A stretch of 64,000 nt of DNA from Eubacterium sp. (GTDB lineage Bacteria; Bacillota; Clostridia; Lachnospirales; Lachnospiraceae), in NCBI GenBank assembly GCA_024683035.1, contig JAIKYQ010000065.1, forward strand, positions 55,997 through 119,996. Direction: 5' to 3'. Each line of letters starts with the position of its first letter. Position 1 is the first letter of the stretch. Made by a program: the position numbers and the translations under genes. The notes beneath the pieces were generated by a model. It saw only the letters and a list, made by a program, of their open reading frames with translations. It had not been told where the DNA came from and made no database searches. This document shows positions 28,210 through 38,072 of this stretch, one piece after another.

Positions 28210-30842
28210 CGGTTACGCACCTCACTCTGCAGATGATCCAGAATGTTCAATGCTTCCAGCGGTGTCAGAGACGCGATCTCCAGATCCCGGATCTCCTGAA
28301 TGATCTTATCGTTGTCTCTGGTGTCAAAGAGGCTCATCTGCTGCATTTCCATTGCATCATAGCGGATTGTTTTCCTTCTCTTTCCGCCATCCGCGGTCAG
28401 ATCCTTCACGGCAGCCGTGATATCCGCATCTGTAAGCTGATCGACCAGCTCTTTGGCGCGCTGCAGCACCACTTCCGGAACACCGGCCAGACGGGCGACC
28501 TGTATCCCGTAACTCTTGTCGGCTCCTCCCTGTACGATCTTGCGGAGAAAGACAACCGAGTCTCCTTTTTCTTTTACGGCAACGCAGTAATTCCGGACTC
28601 CCTGCAGCTTTCCCTCCAGTTCCGTCAGCTCATGATAATGTGTGGCAAACAGCGTTTTAGCTCCCAGTTTCTTGGTGTCGGCAATATACTCCATAACAGC
28701 CCAGGCGATCGACAGGCCGTCAAAGGTGCTGGTACCCCGTCCTATTTCATCCAGGATCAGCAGGCTTTTGGAAGTGGCATTGCGCAGGATATTGGCCACT
28801 TCATTCATCTCGATCATAAACGTACTCTGCCCGCTGGCCAGATCATCTGAAGCGCCGACACGGGTAAAGATCCTGTCTACAATACCGATATCCGCGGATT
28901 CAGCCGGCACAAAGGAACCGATCTGCGCCATCAGTACGATCAGGGCGGTCTGTCTCATATAGGTGGATTTCCCGGCCATGTTCGGACCGGTGATGATCGC
29001 CACGCGATTTTCTTTTCCATCCAGGAAGGTATCGTTTTCTACAAACAGATCCTCTTTCAGCATCTTCTCTACGACCGGATGACGGCCGCCGCGTATATCG
29101 ATCTTCCCGCGTGTATTGATCCTGGGACATACATACCGATTCCTGCCGGCCACATAGGCAAGCGAAGCAAACACATCCAGAGCAGCCACCGCACCCGCCG
29201 TTTTCTGAATGCGGCTGACATGCTGCGAGACCGCATCTCTGACTTCACAGAAAAGGCCGTATTCCAGAGAAGCCAGCTTTTCTTCCGAACCGAGAACGGT
29301 TTCTTCGATTTCCCGCAGCCTCTCGGTGGTATAACGTTCGGCGCCGGTCAGCGTCTGTCTCCTGGTATAGTAGTCCGGTACTTTGTCTTTAAAGGAATTG
29401 GTTACTTCTATGCAATAACCAAAGACTTTGTTGAATTTGATGCGGAGATTCCGGATCCCGGTCTTATCCCGTTCTTCATTTTCCAGATCAGCCAGCCATT
29501 TTTTACCGTCCCTGCGGGCCGCACGATACGCATCAACCCGCTCGTTGTAGCCATCCCGAATGATCCCGCCGTCTTTCATGGCCAGAGGCGGATCGTCCTG
29601 TATGGAAGCAGCGATCAGCCTTTCCAGATCTTCCAGCGGATCCAGATCTTCTCCGATCTGTCTCAGCAGCGGACTGCTCATGCTGCAGAGCAGCTGCCGG
29701 ATAAAGGGGAGCATTTCCAGTGAAGTACGGAATGCCAGTAAATCTCTCGGATTGGCATTTTGATATACGATACGGCTGCAGAGTCTCTCCAGATCATAGA
29801 CCGGCTGCAGATATTCCCGGATCTCATCCCGGATCATGGGCATGGATACCAGTTCACTGACTGCCTCCAGACGTTTTTTTATTTCTTCAGCCTGGATCAG
29901 GGGCTGTTCCAGATACGTACGGAGAAGCCGCGCCCCCATGGCCGTTTTGGTCCTGTCCAGTATTCCCAGCAGCGAACCCTTTTTCTGTTTTTCGCGCAGG
30001 GTTTCCACCAGCTCCAGATTACGTCTCGTGGCGCCGTCCAGCAGCATAAAGCGGTCAGAATAGTAGGGCGTGATACGGGTCATCTGCCCCATGTTGTTTT
30101 TCTGTGTTTCATAAAGATAGCGGAATAAAGCGCCGGCAGCGATCACACCGCTGCCCATATCGCTGATCCCGAGACCCTTAAGGGAAGCCACACCGAAATG
30201 CCGATGCAGGATGCTTTCACAGGTATCGTCTTCAAAATACCGGTCATCCAGTGCAGAAATGGTTATATGCAGCCGTTCGCAGAGTTCATCTGCCGCGAGC
30301 GAAGACATCCGGAGCGCCTGATTGCAGATGATCTCAGAAGGCATAAACCGCTGGATCTCATCCAGCAGTTTGCCGGATCCGTTCATTTCAGATACCAGGC
30401 ATTCTCCCGTGGAAATATCGGCAACACAGATCCCGAAATGATCCGAGAGGCAGACCACGCACATCAGATAATTGTGGCGTGATTCATCCAGTTCTTCCGG
30501 ACTGATGATCGTCCCCGGAGTCACCACACGGATAACCTCCCTTTTGACCATCCCTTTCGCGGTTTTCGGATCTTCTACCTGCTCACATACCGCCACTTTA
30601 TACCCTTTTTCTACCAGGCGGGCAATATAGGCATCGGCAGCATGATACGGCACCCCGCACATCGGCGCGCGCTCTTCCAGGCCGCAGTCTTTCCCTGTCA
30701 GGGTCAGTTCGAGCTCCCGGGATACCGTTTTGGCATCCTCAAAAAACATCTCATAGAAATCACCGAGACGATAAAACAGGATACAGTCCGCATATTCTTC
30801 TTTTGTTGCAGTATAATGCTGCATCATCGGAGAAAGAGCCAT
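28203..30842 (-). CDS. mutS: DNA mismatch repair protein MutS
   Basis: MMQHYTATKEEYADCILFYRLGDFYEMFFEDA; TGPNMAGKSTYMRQTALIVLMAQIGSFVPA; LDEIGRGTSTFDGLSIAWA. Confidence 0.98.
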   Translation of the reverse strand: MALSPMMQHYTATKEEYADCILFYRLGDFYEMFFEDAKTVSRELELTLTGKDCGLEERAPMCGVPYHAADAYIARLVEKGYKVAVCEQVEDPKTAKGMVKREVIRVVTPGTIISPEELDESRHNYLMCVVCLSDHFGICVADISTGECLVSEMNGSGKLLDEIQRFMPSEIICNQALRMSSLAADELCERLHITISALDDRYFEDDTCESILHRHFGVASLKGLGISDMGSGVIAAGALFRYLYETQKNNMGQMTRITPYYSDRFMLLDGATRRNLELVETLREKQKKGSLLGILDRTKTAMGARLLRTYLEQPLIQAEEIKKRLEAVSELVSMPMIRDEIREYLQPVYDLERLCSRIVYQNANPRDLLAFRTSLEMLPFIRQLLCSMSSPLLRQIGEDLDPLEDLERLIAASIQDDPPLAMKDGGIIRDGYNERVDAYRAARRDGKKWLADLENEERDKTGIRNLRIKFNKVFGYCIEVTNSFKDKVPDYYTRRQTLTGAERYTTERLREIEETVLGSEEKLASLEYGLFCEVRDAVSQHVSRIQKTAGAVAALDVFASLAYVAGRNRYVCPRINTRGKIDIRGGRHPVVEKMLKEDLFVENDTFLDGKENRVAIITGPNMAGKSTYMRQTALIVLMAQIGSFVPAESADIGIVDRIFTRVGASDDLASGQSTFMIEMNEVANILRNATSKSLLILDEIGRGTSTFDGLSIAWAVMEYIADTKKLGAKTLFATHYHELTELEGKLQGVRNYCVAVKEKGDSVVFLRKIVQGGADKSYGIQVARLAGVPEVVLQRAKELVDQLTDADITAAVKDLTADGGKRRKTIRYDAMEMQQMSLFDTRDNDKIIQEIRDLEIASLTPLEALNILDHLQSEVRNRW

Positions 30843-30902
30843 TATCTCATCCTTTTTTGTATCAGTTATACAGAATGTCCGACAGATGCTGCCGGCCGCA
30901 CG

Positions 30903-32288
30903 TCAAACCACATCGCCCATGTAATAAAAGCCCCGGCACTCTGCGAGTCTGACCGGAATAATGGATCCGATCAGAGAAGCATTTCCCGGAAAATGTACGA
31001 CCGTGTTGCTTTCCAGCCTTCCGCTGACAAGTCCGGGATCCTGCGGATTGACGTTCTCCACCAGAACAGTCCTGATCTGTCCCTCAAAACGGGACGTTTC
31101 CTCACGGCCGATCTGCTGCACAAGCGAAAGCAGACGGTCAAACCGATCATGCACGACATCCTCAGGCACCTGATCATCCATGGATGCGGCAGGTGTTCCG
31201 GTGCGTTTCGAATATATAAACGTAAACGCACTGTCATAACGTACCCGGCGGACGACATCCAGCGTTTCCTGAAAATCCGCTTCCGTTTCTCCCGGAAAAC
31301 CGACGATTATATCCGTTGTCAGGGAAATATCCGGTATGGCAGCGCGGATGCGGGAAACCAGCTCCAGATACTGTTCTTTTGTGTATCGCCGATTCATTTT
31401 GTCTAATACGGCGGTACTGCCGGACTGCAGCGGCAGGTGCAGATGCCGGCAGATCTTCGGGTTATCTGCCATGACCCGGATCAGTTCATCAGACAGGTCT
31501 TTCGGATGCGATGTCATAAAACGGATCCGTTCAATGCCATCTGTTTTCACAACCTGTTCCAGCAGAGCGGCAAAAGTTACCGGCATGTCCAGCGTTTTTC
31601 CGTAGGAATTGACATTCTGACCAAGCAGCATGATCTCTTTGACGCCGTCCTGTGCCAGCTGTCTGATCTCGGCTAGGATGTCTTCCGGCTTCCGGCTTTT
31701 TTCCCGGCCCCTGACATACGGAACAATACAGTAACTGCAGAAATTATTGCATCCGAACATGATGTTCACGCCGGATTTGAACGGATATTTACGGATCTTC
31801 GGCAGATCCTCCACGATTTCATCGGTATCCGGCAGCACGGAAATAAACTGCTCCTCCGGACATTCCAGAACCTTTTCCAGAAGGAACGGCAGGCGGTGCA
31901 GATTGTGTGTCCCGAAAATCATATTGACAAACGGATACTCACGGCGGAGCGTCTCGATCACGGATGGCTCCTGCATCATGCAGCCGCAGAGTCCGATGAT
32001 CTTGTCCGGATCCTTTTTCTTCAAGGAATGCATATATCCCAGGCGTCCGTACACTTTCAGATTGGCATTTTCGCGTACGGTACAGGTATTGTACAGTACC
32101 AGATCCGCGTCTTCTTCCTCTGTGATCTGAAATCCGGCCTCCGACAGCATGCCGCGCAGTTTTTCCGAATCCCTGGCATTCATCTGACAGCCAAACGTAA
32201 TACAGGCCGCAGTAAGCGGCCTTCCTTTTTTTTCTTCCAGTTTTTTCAGATGTATCCGGATGGCATTCCGGTTTTCCTGTCTTGTCAT
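30903..32288 (-). CDS. miaB: tRNA-2-methylthio-N6-dimethylallyladenosine synthase
   Basis: TFGCQMNARDSEK; GCNNFCSYCIVPYVRGREKSR; C-terminal TRAM-like region; upstream of mutS. Confidence 0.95.
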   Translation of the reverse strand: MTRQENRNAIRIHLKKLEEKKGRPLTAACITFGCQMNARDSEKLRGMLSEAGFQITEEEDADLVLYNTCTVRENANLKVYGRLGYMHSLKKKDPDKIIGLCGCMMQEPSVIETLRREYPFVNMIFGTHNLHRLPFLLEKVLECPEEQFISVLPDTDEIVEDLPKIRKYPFKSGVNIMFGCNNFCSYCIVPYVRGREKSRKPEDILAEIRQLAQDGVKEIMLLGQNVNSYGKTLDMPVTFAALLEQVVKTDGIERIRFMTSHPKDLSDELIRVMADNPKICRHLHLPLQSGSTAVLDKMNRRYTKEQYLELVSRIRAAIPDISLTTDIIVGFPGETEADFQETLDVVRRVRYDSAFTFIYSKRTGTPAASMDDQVPEDVVHDRFDRLLSLVQQIGREETSRFEGQIRTVLVENVNPQDPGLVSGRLESNTVVHFPGNASLIGSIIPVRLAECRGFYYMGDVV

Positions 32289-32289
32289 A

Positions 32290-33537
32290 TCAGGCCCTCA
32301 CCTGTCCGTTCCCGTAAATCACAAACTTGGTCGTTGTCAGGGCATGCAGTCCCATCGGACCGCGGGCATGGAGTTTCTGGGTGCTGATCCCGATCTCTGC
32401 GCCAAAGCCGAATTCAAACCCGTCCGTAAACCGTGTAGATGCATTTACATAGACTGCAGCTGCGTCGATCTCCTGCAGAAACTGCTGGGCATGGGCATAA
32501 TCGTTGGTTATGATCGCTTCGGAATGGCCTGTATTGTACCGGTTGATATGCGCGATCGCTTCCTCCAGTGAATCCACGGTGCGCACAGAAAGAATGCGGT
32601 CCAGATATTCACATCCCCAGTCCTCTTCCGCTGCGGGAATGCTGCCGGGCATATAGGACAGGGATATCTCATCACAACGTAATTCCACCATTTTTTTCTG
32701 CAGCTCCGGAACCAGGGCAGCTGCCAGCGCGGGCAGGATCCGGCGGTGTACGACCAGCGATTCACAGGCATTGCATACGCCCAGACGCTGGGTTTTCGCA
32801 TTGAGGATAATGCGTACTGCCATATCGATATCGGCAGATTCATCCACATAGATATGGCAGTTCCCCGTTCCTGTCTCGATCACCGGTATGGAGCTGTTTT
32901 CTTTTACACTGCGGATCAGACCAGCCCCGCCCCGTGGGATCAGGAGATCCACATAGTTGTCCAGATGCATGAATGCACGGGTCGTTTCCCGGTCTGTCGC
33001 TTCGATCAGCTGTATCGCATCGGCGGGAAGGCCGTCGGAATCCAGGCTGTCCCGCAGGCAGCGGACGATCGCCGCATTGGAACAGATCGCGTCGCTGCCG
33101 CCTTTCAGAATAACCGCATTACCCGTATAAAAAGTAAGCGCAAAGGCATCTGCTGTCACATTGGGCCTGGCTTCGTATATGATCCCGATCACGCCGATCG
33201 GTACGCGGCAGCTTCCGATCAGCAGGCCGTTGGGACGCCGTTTCATTTCACTGATCTCTCCGATCGGATCATCCAGCGAAGCAACCTGTTCCATACCGAC
33301 CGCCATGGCATCAATTCTGGCTTCTGTAAGCAGCAGACGATCCTGCAGGGATTCCGGCATGCCGGAAGCAGCGGCAGCGGCCATATCTTTCCGGTTTTCC
33401 TCCAGAATATCCTCTGCATGAACACGTAAGGCAGCTGCCGCATGCAGCAGGCCGGTCTGTTTCTGTTCACCGGTCAGTTTCTTCAGCAGCTTCTCCGCTT
33501 CGACGGCATGTTTACCCAGTTCTTCAAGCGTCATCAT
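32290..33537 (-). CDS. proA: Glutamate-5-semialdehyde dehydrogenase
   Basis: VPIGVIGIIYEARPNVTADAFALTFYTGNAVILKGG; LGVCNACESLVVHR; LHARGPMGLHALTT. Confidence 0.96.
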   Translation of the reverse strand: MMTLEELGKHAVEAEKLLKKLTGEQKQTGLLHAAAALRVHAEDILEENRKDMAAAAASGMPESLQDRLLLTEARIDAMAVGMEQVASLDDPIGEISEMKRRPNGLLIGSCRVPIGVIGIIYEARPNVTADAFALTFYTGNAVILKGGSDAICSNAAIVRCLRDSLDSDGLPADAIQLIEATDRETTRAFMHLDNYVDLLIPRGGAGLIRSVKENSSIPVIETGTGNCHIYVDESADIDMAVRIILNAKTQRLGVCNACESLVVHRRILPALAAALVPELQKKMVELRCDEISLSYMPGSIPAAEEDWGCEYLDRILSVRTVDSLEEAIAHINRYNTGHSEAIITNDYAHAQQFLQEIDAAAVYVNASTRFTDGFEFGFGAEIGISTQKLHARGPMGLHALTTTKFVIYGNGQVRA

Positions 33538-33542
33538 TTTTC

Positions 33543-34424
33543 TTACTCCATTTGTTCCATGTAGTTTAACAGATAGAACTCATCCTTTTTATCCGGAAGA
33601 AACAGCGTACCGACCGGTTCTCCCTTCATGATGCGGTGCAGAATATGAAAATCCTCACCGCTGGCGATCAGCATATGAACACCGGCCATCGAAGCAACCT
33701 GTGCGGCAGACAGCTTCGTAGCCATACCGCCGGAACCCACATTGCTGCCCGTTGACTTTTTTCCCATATGCATGACCGCATCATCCAGCGTTTCCACCGT
33801 TTCGATAAACTGTGCGTCCGGATTCGAATGCGGATCATCGGTATACAGCCCGTCAATATCCGAAAGCAGGATCAGCAGATCGGCATGGATCAGGGCGGCA
33901 ACAACCGCAGAAAGATGATCGTTGTCACCGAAAACGGAAAACAGATCCAGTTCATAGGTGGCAATCGTATCGTTTTCGTTGACTACCGGAATAACGCCGC
34001 GCGAAAGCAGCTCGCTGAATGTGTTGCGTGTGTTGAACCGATTCAGATTGTCCAGCATCGTATTCTTCGTCATCAGGATCTGACTGCAGATCTGATTGTA
34101 TTCTGAAAAAATCTTCTGATAAAGCATCATGAGCCGTGCCTGTCCGACAGAAGCACAGGCCTGCTTCTCCACCAGAGAATCACTGCGGCTGATCCCCAGT
34201 GCTTCTCTGCCGGCCATGACGGCACCGGATGAAACGAGTACGATCTCCTTTCCCTGATTATGCAGATCGGCTATTTCACGCACCAGGATCTCCAGCTTGA
34301 CAAGGTCCAGCTTTCCCGTTTCTTTATGCTGGATCGAAGACGAACCGATCTTGATCACGATCCGTTTGCTCTCTTTTACAACATGCCGCCATGTCTGTCT
34401 GTTACTGTTTTCATTCATATGCAT
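33543..34424 (-). CDS. proB: Glutamate 5-kinase
   Basis: VIKIGSSSI...LVSSGAVMAGREALG...NENDTIAT...FGDNDHLSAVVAALIHADLLILLSDIDGLYTDDP; no C-terminal PUA domain. Confidence 0.95.
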   Translation of the reverse strand: MHMNENSNRQTWRHVVKESKRIVIKIGSSSIQHKETGKLDLVKLEILVREIADLHNQGKEIVLVSSGAVMAGREALGISRSDSLVEKQACASVGQARLMMLYQKIFSEYNQICSQILMTKNTMLDNLNRFNTRNTFSELLSRGVIPVVNENDTIATYELDLFSVFGDNDHLSAVVAALIHADLLILLSDIDGLYTDDPHSNPDAQFIETVETLDDAVMHMGKKSTGSNVGSGGMATKLSAAQVASMAGVHMLIASGEDFHILHRIMKGEPVGTLFLPDKKDEFYLLNYMEQME

Positions 34425-34440
34425 GTTGCATTATCCCCCT

Positions 34441-34950
34441 TCATGATAAAACTGCTTCGCGTGTGATCCCGAGATCCTGCAGTACACTCTCCTGTATCTC
34501 TTCCATTACAGATGCTTCTTCCGGTGTCATATGATCGTAACCGAGAAGATGCAGCATGCTGTGTGCAGTCAGGAAGGCAATTTCACGCTGCAGACTGTGT
34601 CCGTATTCTTCTGCCTGTTCCGCAGCTCGTCTGACATTGATCAGAATATCACCCAGACATAATTCCCCGCTGTCCGGATCAAAACAGGAGGCGGCTTCTT
34701 CGGCAAAGCCAAAATCCGCCGGCTCCGGAAAAGACACCAGTGGGAAAGACAATACATCCGTAACCGCATCTGTCTGCCGGTACTCTCTGTTGTACTGCCG
34801 GATCACGTCGTCATCCACGAAATGCAGTGAGATCTGCGCTTCATACGGACAGTTTTCTCTGTGCAGGATTGCCTGTACGACCGGCGTAAGTATGCTTTCA
34901 GGCTGAAACGGCAGTTTTTCGTCTGTATCCGAAACAATTTCCAGTGTCAT
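34441..34950 (-). CDS. ybeY: Endoribonuclease YbeY
   Basis: YRQTDAVTDVLSFP; GDILINVRRA; FLTAHSMLHLLGYDHM. Confidence 0.93.
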   Translation of the reverse strand: MTLEIVSDTDEKLPFQPESILTPVVQAILHRENCPYEAQISLHFVDDDVIRQYNREYRQTDAVTDVLSFPLVSFPEPADFGFAEEAASCFDPDSGELCLGDILINVRRAAEQAEEYGHSLQREIAFLTAHSMLHLLGYDHMTPEEASVMEEIQESVLQDLGITREAVLS

Positions 34951-35975
34951 CCTTCTCTCCTCCGTCTGCGTACGGATGACCGGTAGCCGTCCTGCTTTCC
35001 CGCCGCAGGCTTTCCTGTGTTCTTTTCGTATTTTTCGTAAGCTTCTACGATTTTCTGTACAAGAGGATGCCGCACAACATCCAGACTCGTCAGCTCGCAG
35101 AAAGCGACTCCTTCTACTTTTTTCAGGACCCGCACGGCAATATCCAGCCCGGAGGTGACTCCCTGCGCCAGATCCTTCTGCGTCATGTCTCCCGTTACGA
35201 TCACTTTCGATCCGAATCCGATCCTGGTCAGAAACATTTTCATTTGGGAGGGCGTCGTATTCTGGGCCTCATCCAGAATAATATAGGCGTTATCCAGCGT
35301 TCTGCCGCGCATATAGGCCAGCGGTGCCACTTCGATCAGTCCTTTTTCCAGGTTTTTCTGAAAAGACTCCGCACCCATGATCTGATACAGCGCATCGTAC
35401 AGCGGTCTCAGATACGGATCGATCTTGCTTTGCAAATCTCCGGGCAGAAATCCCAGTTTCTCTCCGGCTTCTATGGCAGGCCGTGTCAGAATGATCCGGC
35501 CGACCTCCTCTTTCCGGAAAGCAGTAATGGCCATGGCCATGGCAAGATATGTTTTTCCGGTTCCGGCAGGACCCAGGCCGAAGGTGATCATATGATCCCG
35601 GATCGCATCTACATATTGTTTCTGTCCCTGCGTTTTGGGTTTGACAGGCCTGCCGTTGATGGTATGACAGATACAGTCTTCATCCAATGCTACCAGGGAT
35701 CCGCCTTCCGGACGGCCGGCTGTGGCACAGAGATAATTGATCTCCTGCTCCGTGATGTCATGTCCTCTCTGCGAGAATGCCAGTAGTTCATCCAGACATT
35801 GTACCGCTCTGTCCACGTCTTTCTCTGTTCCGGAAACATGCAGGGCTCCGTCGCGGGAAACAAGAGAAACAGCAAAAACCTGTTCCAGTTTTTTCATATG
35901 GGCATCCAGATAGCCGAAAATGTTTTTCTCATGCTCGGCCGGCATCTCCATTCTGACTTCTTTTATTTCCGACAC
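34947..35975 (-). CDS. PhoH-family ATPase
   Basis: FGLGPAGTGKTYLAMAMAITAF; RPAIEAGEKLGFLPGDLQSKIDPYLRPLYDAL; IILDEAQNTTPSQMKMFLTRIGFGSKVIVTGD. Confidence 0.95.
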   Translation of the reverse strand: MSEIKEVRMEMPAEHEKNIFGYLDAHMKKLEQVFAVSLVSRDGALHVSGTEKDVDRAVQCLDELLAFSQRGHDITEQEINYLCATAGRPEGGSLVALDEDCICHTINGRPVKPKTQGQKQYVDAIRDHMITFGLGPAGTGKTYLAMAMAITAFRKEEVGRIILTRPAIEAGEKLGFLPGDLQSKIDPYLRPLYDALYQIMGAESFQKNLEKGLIEVAPLAYMRGRTLDNAYIILDEAQNTTPSQMKMFLTRIGFGSKVIVTGDMTQKDLAQGVTSGLDIAVRVLKKVEGVAFCELTSLDVVRHPLVQKIVEAYEKYEKNTGKPAAGKQDGYRSSVRRRRREG

Positions 35976-35993
35976 CCTTACTTCCTTTCCGTA

Positions 35994-36476
35994 TTATTTA
36001 TGATATGGCTCATTCCGGCTGATCCGGAAGGCCCTGTATAGCTGTTCGAGCAGGATCAGACGCATCAGCTGATGCGGGAATGTCAGTGCAGAAAAACTGA
36101 TTTTTTCATCAGCCCTTTGCAGAACGGCTCGGGACAGACCGATCGATCCCCCGATCACGAAGACAAGATGGCTGTTTCCTTTCACCGCCAGATCATCCAG
36201 ATGCTGTGAAAAAGCGACGGAATCCGGCATCCTGCCGTCTATGGCCAGCGCGATCACATAGGCATCCTGTGGTATCCGCTTAAGCAGACGCTCGCCTTCT
36301 GTCGTCCGGATCTGTTCTTCCAGCAGGGGAGAGGAGCCATCCGGCGTCTTCTCATCCTGCACGACAGCCCACTGTATATGACAATACGCGCGCAGCCTCT
36401 TTTCGTACTCGCGGATCCCTTCCAGCAGATACGTTTCTTTGATTTTTCCAGCACAGGCTATGGTTATTTTCAGCAT
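35994..36476 (-). CDS. rlmH: 23S rRNA pseudouridine-1915 N3-methyltransferase RlmH
   Basis: GKIKETYLLEGIREYEKRLRAYC; LVFVIGGSIGLSRAVLQRADEKISFSALTFPHQLMRLILLEQLYRAFRI; EPYHK end. Confidence 0.95.
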   Translation of the reverse strand: MLKITIACAGKIKETYLLEGIREYEKRLRAYCHIQWAVVQDEKTPDGSSPLLEEQIRTTEGERLLKRIPQDAYVIALAIDGRMPDSVAFSQHLDDLAVKGNSHLVFVIGGSIGLSRAVLQRADEKISFSALTFPHQLMRLILLEQLYRAFRISRNEPYHK

Positions 36477-36494
36477 AACCGGTTCCGTTCCCCG

Positions 36495-38072
36495 TTATGC
36501 CGGCACATCGGCAGGTGCCGGGGCAGCTCCGCCGTCTCCGCCGGATGGTGCCGGTGCCTCTCCGCCTCCGGCTCCGCCGTCTCCGCCGGATGGTGCCGGT
36601 ACTTCTCCGCCTGAAGCGTCTCCTCCGTCGGACGGGACAGGCGTATCTCCGCCGTCCGTACCGTCTCCACCGCCCGATCCGTCCTCTCCTCCTCCGGATG
36701 CCGGATCCGGTGCCGGAGTGGGTTCTGCCGAGGGATCTGCGCCATCCGGTGTGTCCGGCTGTGCAGACGGATCATCGGGAGATACGGGCGTCTGCCCGCC
36801 GTCTCCGCCTTCCGCGTCCGGAGTCGGGGTAGCGGTCGGCACTGCCGGTCCCGGATAGTAATACGTTTTTGGCTTAGGCACCGGTGTAGGCGTCAGCACG
36901 CGCACGTCATAGATATAGGTAGCCGACGCAACCATACCCAGTTTTCCGTTTTCTGCCTCCAGGACCGCATAAAAGATATGCTCACCTTCCTGCATATCCA
37001 GCGGCTTGTCATAAACCGGGCTCTCCTCTGTCGGCTTTTTATCGAAAGAATAATGACAGATATAACCATCCGGATACTTTAAGGTGATCTTCCTGGTTTT
37101 TTCTCTTTCTGTATCGGTTATTTTCCCGTCAGAATCTGCTTTTCTTGTGATACTGTAGGTGCCGGATTCCGGCAGGATCTCCGGCGGCGGCGGCGCGTCG
37201 TACTGGATCTGATAGATCCCGGCCGTAACAGGGCTCGGAAATCCTTCATTCGTGATCAGCAGGGTTTTCACCGTCGTAATGCCTTCCGTTAACAAAAACG
37301 GTCCTTCATATACCTGCGAAGAATTGGTCGGGTCGGATCCGTCCAGTGTATAGTAGATCGTCCCTTCCACCTCAGAGGTAAAGGATATCTCCTGATCCGT
37401 ATTATAGACACCCTCTTCCGGGAAAAGGACAGGACCTTCCGGAAGGAAGCGGGCATAACGTTCCAGGACACGCGGCAGCGTACAGCTCATCAGGATCGTC
37501 TGGATATCTTCCGTACGGTTTTCCTCCAGATACTGGTCTAAAAGAAGGAAATAGCTTTCTTCTTCCTCCGGCCACAGTTCCATGATATGATACAGCAGGT
37601 TTTCAGCATCCTGTTTCTTATGCTGCGCCTGAAGTATCTTCACTTCCAGAAACAGAGCGTCATGGTCATCCGGTTTCTGTGCCAGGGCACGGCGGATCAT
37701 ATCGCTTGCGCCATTCGCATCTCCGCTTTCCAGAAGTGTTTCGGCCTGTGTGTACTGATACGAAAAAGAATTATGCTCTCTCTGCACCCCCATTGCGTAG
37801 GAAACAATAAACCAGGCCGCAACAGCCGCCGCCGCAAGACAAATGACCAGAATGATATGATTTCTCCGCTGGCGGATCCTTTTCTGGATCATCTCGGCCC
37901 GTTCACGGGCTTCCTGTCTGGCTTTCTCTTCTTCTTCAATCCGTTTATGCAACTCCTGCAGCTGGATCTCGGCGGTCACAAAATCCGGCACGATCTGTAC
38001 TTCCTGACCGCAAACCGGGCAAAAGACCTCCTGATCCGAAAACTGCGCGCCGCAATTCGGGCAACTTCTCAT
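36495..38072 (-). CDS. Zinc-ribbon membrane protein with TPR-like and chitobiase/CHB_HEX_C-like domains and a Pro/Gly/Asp-rich tail
   Basis: MRSCPNCGAQFSDQEVFCPVCGQ; TM IILVICLAAAAVAAWFIVSYAMG; EVEGTIYYTLDGSDPTNSSQVYEGPFLLTEGITTVKT; GGDGGA-rich C-terminus. Confidence 0.75.
   Translation of the reverse strand: MRSCPNCGAQFSDQEVFCPVCGQEVQIVPDFVTAEIQLQELHKRIEEEEKARQEARERAEMIQKRIRQRRNHIILVICLAAAAVAAWFIVSYAMGVQREHNSFSYQYTQAETLLESGDANGASDMIRRALAQKPDDHDALFLEVKILQAQHKKQDAENLLYHIMELWPEEEESYFLLLDQYLEENRTEDIQTILMSCTLPRVLERYARFLPEGPVLFPEEGVYNTDQEISFTSEVEGTIYYTLDGSDPTNSSQVYEGPFLLTEGITTVKTLLITNEGFPSPVTAGIYQIQYDAPPPPEILPESGTYSITRKADSDGKITDTEREKTRKITLKYPDGYICHYSFDKKPTEESPVYDKPLDMQEGEHIFYAVLEAENGKLGMVASATYIYDVRVLTPTPVPKPKTYYYPGPAVPTATPTPDAEGGDGGQTPVSPDDPSAQPDTPDGADPSAEPTPAPDPASGGGEDGSGGGDGTDGGDTPVPSDGGDASGGEVPAPSGGDGGAGGGEAPAPSGGDGGAAPAPADVPA
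36521..36605. repeat. Coding direct repeat (CTCCGCCGTCTCCGCCGGATGGTGCCGGT x2) in the low-complexity tail
   Basis: Near-identical repeat units seen in the nucleotide sequence; encodes APSGGDGGA-type repeats. Confidence 0.75.

Noticed and set aside
26278-30842. Overlapping starts and stops in mutS-mutL-miaA
   Set aside because: Short overlaps are ordinary translational coupling in this well-known gene order.
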